This document shows positions 51,054 through 64,000 of a DNA stretch of 64,000 nucleotides, piece after piece. Under the pieces are notes generated by a model, which was given only the letters and a program-made list of their open reading frames with translations, did no database searches and was not told the DNA's origin. The DNA comes from Bradyrhizobium iriomotense (GTDB lineage Bacteria; Pseudomonadota; Alphaproteobacteria; Rhizobiales; Xanthobacteraceae). The position numbers and the translations under genes are program-made. The stretch is taken from assembly GCF_018130765.1 (NCBI RefSeq), contig NZ_JAFCJZ010000007.1:1-64000 (forward strand), given 5' to 3'. Every line of letters starts with the position of its first letter. Position 1 is the first letter of the stretch.

Positions 51054-52007
51054 ATGGCTGACAAGGTCCTGATCTACTCGCGCTTTCCCAAGACGATGAC
51101 GGCGCGCTTCGCCGAGCGGTTCGAGCTGCTCGACACCGGCGGCAAGCCCGCGCACGAGGTGTTTCCGGCGGAGGAGCTCGGCGGCATTCGCGCGATGCTG
51201 GCCCAGGGTGGCAGCCCGCTGGGCGCCGACGCCATGGACCTGTTTCCGAAGCTCGGCACCATCGTCTGCTACGGCACCGGCTATGACGGCGTGGACCTGA
51301 AGGCGGCCGCCGCGCGCAATATTACGGTCGGCCACAGCCCGGGCGCCAATGCGGCCTCGGTCGCCGACATCGCGATGACCCTGATGCTGGCGACGACGCG
51401 GCGAATCCTGGTCGCGGACCAATATGTCCGCAGCGGTGATTGGGCGGCGTCAAAGCAGTCGCCGCTGATGCGCGCGCAGGCCGGCATGCCCAGCCGCCGC
51501 ATCGGCGTCTATGGCATGGGCGAGATCGGCCGCAAGATCGCGGCGCGCTGCGCCGCCTTCGAGAGCGAGGTCGGCTATTTCAGCCGCACCAGATACGATC
51601 TGCCCTATCAATATTTCCCCTCGCTGGAGGCGCTGGCCGACTGGTGCAGCGTGCTGATGATCGCGGTGCGGGCAGGGGCCGAGACCCAGAATATCGTCAA
51701 CGCGGACATCCTTCGGCGCCTCGGCGCGGACGGCTATGTGGTCAACATCTCCCGCGGCTCCGTCATCGACGAGAAGGCCCTGGTTGCGGCACTTTCCGAC
51801 AAGACCATCGCCGGCGCCGGCCTCGACGTCTTCGAGATGGAACCGCACGCGCCCGACGCGCTGACCGCTCTTCCCAACGTCGTGCTCGCTCCTCATATCG
51901 GCGGCCACACCCTGGACTCGCACGTCGCCATGCAGAACTGCGTGCTGGCGAACCTGACCGCGTTCTTCGCGGGCAAGCCGCTACCTTACGCGGTCAAATC
52001 GGCCTGA
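51054..52007 (+). CDS. D-isomer-specific 2-hydroxyacid dehydrogenase
   Basis: A 317-residue NAD(P)-dependent dehydrogenase. The catalytic Arg is in VVNISRGSVIDEKAL, the Glu in LDVFEMEPH, and the His in APHIGGHT; the cofactor loop is GVYGMGEIGRKIAARC with SRTRYD after the next strand, favouring NADP. It resembles glyoxylate/hydroxypyruvate reductases. It starts at the ATG after the rplA terminator, so it should have its own promoter. Its place between rplA and rplJ breaks the usual ribosomal order; why is unknown. Confidence 0.9.
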   Translation: MADKVLIYSRFPKTMTARFAERFELLDTGGKPAHEVFPAEELGGIRAMLAQGGSPLGADAMDLFPKLGTIVCYGTGYDGVDLKAAAARNITVGHSPGANAASVADIAMTLMLATTRRILVADQYVRSGDWAASKQSPLMRAQAGMPSRRIGVYGMGEIGRKIAARCAAFESEVGYFSRTRYDLPYQYFPSLEALADWCSVLMIAVRAGAETQNIVNADILRRLGADGYVVNISRGSVIDEKALVAALSDKTIAGAGLDVFEMEPHAPDALTALPNVVLAPHIGGHTLDSHVAMQNCVLANLTAFFAGKPLPYAVKSA

Positions 52008-52595
52008 AACGGTCCTTGTTGGGCCATCTCAAGCCTGGCCGGCAACGGATTGGAACTGGTGTGAATTTTGCTCTTGGCAAGCAGGCCCGGAGCGGTTAAA
52101 GAACCGCCTCCGGACGTGCCGGCCTCGGCTGGCGCGTCCGTGCACGCATTCCGAAAACCCGACACGACAGGAGATCATTCCTTTTCAGGACGTCCGCAAG
52201 GATTTGCCGGAAAAGGAAGGAAAATCCGTCGGTTGGCTGGGATGCGGGCAGAGGTCGGGCGGTTCGCCGGCTGACCTTGTCCTGTCCAAGACTGCAGGCG
52301 CCCGCGGGAAATTTCGATTTCTCAACGGCTTAATCGCATGGCCTGCATAGACGGGTGAAGACCGGATTTCACTTCGCACCCAGCTTTAAGGGCTGGCTTT
52401 GCGAAACGGGTCTGGTTCGGACCTCGACACGCCGTGGGCCTTTTAAGGGGCTCCCGGAGGGCAGGCTTTGAATTGTCGTCTTGCCCGGCGTGTCCGAAGG
52501 GGTTTTGGCCCGGAGGTTCAGGTTTTGGGTGGGACGATGGGTGCAACCCGGCGGTCCCGCTTCTCGCGATGACCGCCAACCGGAGAGAGCTTGCT
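52008..52595 (+). other. Long leader upstream of rplJ, no gene
   Basis: About 590 bases with no credible coding sequence. Ribosomal L10 genes usually have a structured leader bound by L10(L12)4 for autoregulation. Several GC-rich stems are visible, for instance GGGACGATGGGTGCAACCC with GGCGGTCCC close to the start. A clear promoter cannot be fixed by eye. I assign it as the rplJL leader/promoter region. Confidence 0.5.
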
Positions 52596-53114
52596 GTGGA
52601 ACGAGCGGCAAAAAAGGAAGCGGTCGAACAGCTCAATGAGGTCTTCAAGACCACGAGCGTCGCGGTCGTTGCTCAATATTCCGGCCTCACCGTCGCCCAG
52701 ATGCAGAAGCTGCGCCAGCAGATGAAGCAGGCGGGCGCTGCGGTGAAGGTCTCGAAGAACCGTCTCGCCAAAATTGCTCTTGAAGGCACTGACGTCGTTG
52801 CCATCGGCCCTATGTTGAAGGGGCCGACCGTGATCGCCACTTCGAACGATCCGGTAGCGGCGCCAAAGGTCGCCATCGAATTCGCCAAGGCGAACGAAAA
52901 GTTCGTCATCGTCGGCGGCTCGATGGGGAAGACCGTCCTGAATGTCGACGGCGTGAAGGCGCTTGCCTCGCTGCCGTCGCTTGACGAACTGCGCGGCAAG
53001 ATCGTCGGCCTCATCGTGGCCCCGGCGACCAAGCTGGCCCAGCTCGCCAACGCGCCTGCGGGCAAGCTCGCGCGCGTCATCCAGGCTCATGCCTCAAAGG
53101 GCGAAGCGGCCTGA
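52596..53114 (+). CDS. rplJ: 50S ribosomal protein L10
   Basis: A 172-residue protein starting at a GTG after CGGAGAGA; this gives the familiar [17 protein letters not shown] start. [20 protein letters not shown] and [13 protein letters not shown] match L10, with a C-terminal helix for L7/L12 binding. Longer frames upstream lack a ribosome site. It forms the stalk base on the 50S subunit and is followed after 54 bases by rplL. Confidence 0.96.
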   Translation: MERAAKKEAVEQLNEVFKTTSVAVVAQYSGLTVAQMQKLRQQMKQAGAAVKVSKNRLAKIALEGTDVVAIGPMLKGPTVIATSNDPVAAPKVAIEFAKANEKFVIVGGSMGKTVLNVDGVKALASLPSLDELRGKIVGLIVAPATKLAQLANAPAGKLARVIQAHASKGEAA

Positions 53115-53168
53115 CGCCCTTCGCAAAACTCAAACCCGAACCAGACTTACACGTAAGGAAACTGAACA

Positions 53169-53546
53169 ATGGCTGACTTGCAGAAGATCGTTGACGACCT
53201 CTCGAGCCTCACCGTGCTCGAGGCCGCTGAACTCGCGAAGCTCCTCGAAGAGAAGTGGGGCGTTTCGGCTGCCGCGGCTGTCGCCGTGGCCGGCCCGGCC
53301 GGTGGTGGCGCTGCCGCCGCTCCGGCCGAAGAGAAGACCGAGTTCACGGTCGTTCTCGCCAGCGCCGGCGACAAGAAGATCGAGGTCATCAAGGAAGTCC
53401 GCGCCATCACCGGTCTCGGCCTGAAGGAAGCAAAGGACCTCGTCGAGGGTGCTCCGAAGCCGCTGAAGGAAGGCGTGAACAAGGAAGAAGCCGACAAGAT
53501 CAAGGCCCAGCTCGAGAAGGCTGGCGCGAAGGTCGAACTCAAGTAA
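53169..53546 (+). CDS. rplL: 50S ribosomal protein L7/L12
   Basis: A 125-residue acidic protein. The N-terminal dimerisation part ([20 protein letters not shown]), an Ala/Gly-rich hinge ([19 protein letters not shown]), and the C-terminal factor-binding domain ([35 protein letters not shown]) are complete. It is the usual partner of L10, in the same transcript. Confidence 0.98.
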   Translation: MADLQKIVDDLSSLTVLEAAELAKLLEEKWGVSAAAAVAVAGPAGGGAAAAPAEEKTEFTVVLASAGDKKIEVIKEVRAITGLGLKEAKDLVEGAPKPLKEGVNKEEADKIKAQLEKAGAKVELK

Positions 53547-53565
53547 GCACTGCTTACTGGTGCGG

Positions 53566-53598
53566 GATCCCGGGCGGGCGTCAGCTCAGCCCGGGATC
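53566..53598 (+). terminator. Hairpin after rplL
   Basis: GATCCCGGGC and GCCCGGGATC form a perfect 10-bp stem 19 bases after the rplL stop. It is followed by TTGGCCCC, not a T-run, so it may act as a partial terminator or processing site that lowers rpoB relative to rplL. The bases GTAGGGTGGGCC just beyond match one end of the family B repeats. Confidence 0.55.
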
Positions 53599-53834
53599 TT
53601 GGCCCCTCGGTAGGGTGGGCCGGATGCAAAAGGCGTGCGACGGAACATCCCGACGCGGGTCGAACACGAAAAAGTGTGGGGATTTGCGGGTTTAACCCTC
53701 GAATCTACACTATTGTCGCCCCATATCGGGTCGACAGCACGAAAGCGCGGTGGGCAGGGAGGCCGGATTTCCCTGTAAGCCGTTGGGAGAGCAGGCTATT
53801 TCGGGCTTTTGCAGTCCGTGAAGACGATCGTTGT

Positions 53835-53879
53835 GACGGGCGGGCGCGCCTATGCGCCCCGCGCGTCGTTTTGCGTTTT
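53835..53879 (+). terminator. Terminator-like hairpin upstream of rpoB
   Basis: GACGGGCGGGCGC pairs imperfectly with GCGCCCCGCGCGTC around GCCTAT, then CGTTTTGCGTTTTG follows. It lies about 150 bases before rpoB. The rest of the 480-base rplL-rpoB gap holds no gene. Confidence 0.45.
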
Positions 53880-54026
53880 GAAGGTCTGAAGAACAGATTC
53901 AGGACATGACGGCCTGAAACTGGATTTTTGGCCCCCAAAGCGGGTTCGAAAAATTCAACCCGGGGAGCGGTGGCAGCCGCGTCCTGGACGGCGCGCCCAG
54001 AGCGGGCGACGAAATGAGAGGCCACG

Positions 54027-58145
<4,119 letters not shown>

Positions 58146-58156
58146 TTCGACCTTTC

Positions 58157-58181
58157 ATGCCTGGCCTTCGCGGCCGGGCAT
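58157..58181 (+). promoter_or_regulatory. Hairpin between rpoB and rpoC
   Basis: ATGCCTGGCC and GGCCGGGCAT pair around a TTCGC loop, with one G-T pair. There is no T-tract, so it does not look like a terminator; an RNA-stability or processing role is possible. Confidence 0.4.
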
Positions 58182-58274
58182 TGGCGCCCCTCCCGAGGCC
58201 TTGAGGGCAGGGCGCCGTGCACGAGTGATTTTCGAATTTGCGGCCGGAGGCGACCGGCACGCGAGGAGAAGACG

Positions 58275-62471
<4,197 letters not shown>

Positions 62472-62502
62472 TCGTTCATCCGTAGGAATACCGAGGACAC
62501 TG

Positions 62503-62529
62503 AAAAGGCCGGCGCAAGCCGGCCTTTTT
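62503..62529 (+). terminator. Rho-independent terminator after rpoC
   Basis: AAAAGGCCGGC-GCAA-GCCGGCCTTTTT: an 11-bp stem with a GCAA tetraloop and T-tract, 32 bases after the rpoC stop. Confidence 0.95.
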
Positions 62530-62664
62530 GCTGCTTTGTTTGCTTGCTGCGGTGCAGGATCAACCTTTGTTCATCTTTCCTTCAGACGCAAAAGCGCTTC
62601 TGCTAGGGGTGTTTAGACCGGTGGATCCCGTGACGGGGGCAGGGCCGGAGACCACGGAACTGAC

Positions 62665-64000
62665 ATGCTTGATCTCGCAATCGTAGGCGGCGGCCCCGGC
62701 GGGCTGATGAGCGCCTGGTATCTGAAGCGTAAGCTCGGCGACCTCTGCCGCGTCACCATCTACGAGGCGTCGGACCGGCTCGGCGGCAAGATCGTCACGC
62801 GCAAATTCGATTCCGCGCCCGCGATGTACGAGGCCGGCGTCGCCGAGATCTACGACTACTCGATGACGGGTCCGGATCCGCTGCGCGAGCTGATCCAGCA
62901 TTTCGGCCTGCAAACGATTCCGATGGATGCCGAGCAGGTGCAGTTCGGCGGCGAGCTGCTCAACGACGTGCCCGGCATGCGCCGCAAATACGGCGCCAAG
63001 ACCGCGGCCGCGATCGAGGCGTTCCGCAAGCGCTGCACCGAAGTGATGTCGCCGATCGAATATTACGAAGGCGTCGGCGCGCACGACAACGAGAATCCCT
63101 GGGCCTACAAGACGGCCGAGCAGGTGCTCGACGAGGAGGTCGAGGACGAGACCGCAAAGCGCTTCTTCAAGGTGATGGCGCGCTCGGACATCGCGACCGA
63201 AAGCCACAACACCAACGGCCTCAACGCGCTCAAGAACTATCTGATGGACGTCGACGGCTATATCGGCCTCTATTCCATCCAGAACGGCAACGAGCAGCTG
63301 ATCGAGTGCCTGCAGTCGGAGGTCAATGCCGACATCCAGCTCAATCACCGCGTGCTCACCGTCGGCAAGGCGCCGACCGGCCGCTACCAGCTCAAGATGA
63401 TGAACGGCAAGGGCCCGGAGACGCGCGATTTCGATCTCGTGCTGGTCTGCCTGCCGCATTCCTGGCTCGCCACTGTTGGGTGGGAAGGCGAGCAGCTGCG
63501 CAAGTCGATGGTCAAGCACGTCTCCTATTTCGACCGTCCGGCGCACTATTTGCGCGTCTCGATCCTGTTCGACGAGCCGTTCTGGGGCGAGAAGATTCCC
63601 GGCGCCTGGTTCATGTCTGAAGCCTTCGGCGGCTGCTGCGTCTACAACGAGGGCGCGCGCCACGACGTCGGCAAGCATGGCGTGCTGAACTGGCTGATTC
63701 CCGGCTCCGACGCGCTGGCCTTCGCCAATCTCTCCGATCAGGAACTGATCGATGCCGCGCTGAAATCGCTGCCGGCCTCGCTCGGCGATGCGCGCGCGCA
63801 TTTCATCGAAGGCAAGATCCATCGCTGGCTGTCGTCGGTGAATGCGCTGCCGGGCGGTCTGCCCGTGCGCGACGTCATGACCAATCACCGCCCCGAGCCG
63901 AAGGAACATCCCGGGATCGTGGTGGTCGGCGACTATCTGTTCGACTCGACGCTCAACGGCCTGCTCGACTCCTCGGATGCGGCCACCGACATCATCCTGA
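62665..64000 (+). CDS. FAD-dependent amine oxidase-like oxidoreductase, partial at the 3' end
   Basis: A frame open from the ATG at 62665 to the end of the window, 445 codons so far. The FAD-binding motif begins MLDLAIVGGGPGGLMSAWYL, followed by the second part EASDRLGGKIVTRKF of the flavin amine oxidase class (GG-motif). The near-C-terminal VVVGDYLFDSTLNGLLDSSD is the usual FAD-contacting end of this class, so little is missing. The substrate is unknown; relatives include phytoene desaturase-like and protoporphyrinogen-type enzymes. A weak CCGGAG ribosome site precedes it. It begins after the rpoC terminator, so its transcription is separate. Confidence 0.85.
   Translation, partial: MLDLAIVGGGPGGLMSAWYLKRKLGDLCRVTIYEASDRLGGKIVTRKFDSAPAMYEAGVAEIYDYSMTGPDPLRELIQHFGLQTIPMDAEQVQFGGELLNDVPGMRRKYGAKTAAAIEAFRKRCTEVMSPIEYYEGVGAHDNENPWAYKTAEQVLDEEVEDETAKRFFKVMARSDIATESHNTNGLNALKNYLMDVDGYIGLYSIQNGNEQLIECLQSEVNADIQLNHRVLTVGKAPTGRYQLKMMNGKGPETRDFDLVLVCLPHSWLATVGWEGEQLRKSMVKHVSYFDRPAHYLRVSILFDEPFWGEKIPGAWFMSEAFGGCCVYNEGARHDVGKHGVLNWLIPGSDALAFANLSDQELIDAALKSLPASLGDARAHFIEGKIHRWLSSVNALPGGLPVRDVMTNHRPEPKEHPGIVVVGDYLFDSTLNGLLDSSDAATDIIL

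Noticed and set aside
62560..63909. 449-codon minus-strand frame after rpoC
   Set aside because: It is antisense to the FAD oxidoreductase, which shows exact flavin motifs; the antisense frame shows none.

Overview
The window is high-GC chromosomal DNA of an alphaproteobacterium. Gene content, the alphaproteobacterial rpoB/rpoC type and several families of intergenic palindromic repeats point to Bradyrhizobium or a close relative. This assignment is inferred from reading alone; no search was run. I see no prophage, integrase, transposase or CRISPR array.

Layout. (1) 1-1123: end of a GDP-fucose pathway (gmd, fcl). (2) 1.3-4.3 kb: a small NAD-related module. A SPFH protein and an NADK2-like kinase are read leftward, an NrtR-type Nudix regulator rightward, and two identical-architecture palindromes lie between them. 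(3) 4.6-11.6 kb: a catabolic block with two BKACE (DUF849) beta-keto acid cleavage enzymes, a class III CoA-transferase, two MFS transporters and a RidA protein. (4) 11.8-15.2 kb: a TetR regulator with a palindromic operator, divergent from an acyl-CoA dehydrogenase and an APH-fold kinase. Together these two look like a split version of human ACAD10/ACAD11. (5) 15.2-22.5 kb: ordinary metabolic genes (NIPSNAP, LysE, ArgE/DapE, two SDRs, histidine phosphatase, serine hydrolase) separated by palindromic repeats. (6) tRNA-Trp at 22.7 kb. (7) 22.9-48.6 kb: a large surface-glycan locus. (8) 49.0-62.5 kb: the secE-nusG-rplKA-rplJL-rpoBC transcription/translation block, with a 2-hydroxyacid dehydrogenase lodged between rplA and rplJ. 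(9) From 62.7 kb: an FAD oxidoreductase that runs off the window.

The glycan locus is the most unusual part. Most of it is one long leftward run of overlapping genes (45.5 to 26.6 kb). It carries a SIS isomerase, a HldE-like enzyme with its two domains in reversed order, NDP-sugar epimerases, a HAD phosphatase, an APH-type kinase, a two-subunit transketolase, two DegT aminotransferases, a 2OG-Fe(II) oxygenase, the rare LIC12192-type 'sporadic carbohydrate cluster' protein, four methyltransferases, a WbuC-like cupin, an NDP-sugar oxidoreductase, two flippase-like LPG-synthase-family membrane proteins and two large polytopic membrane proteins of unknown function. Read together they suggest synthesis and export of an unusual amino- and C-methyl-substituted sugar, probably of seven or more carbons. 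That pathway is my inference. The locus lies between tRNA-Trp and secE, which are usually close neighbours in related bacteria.
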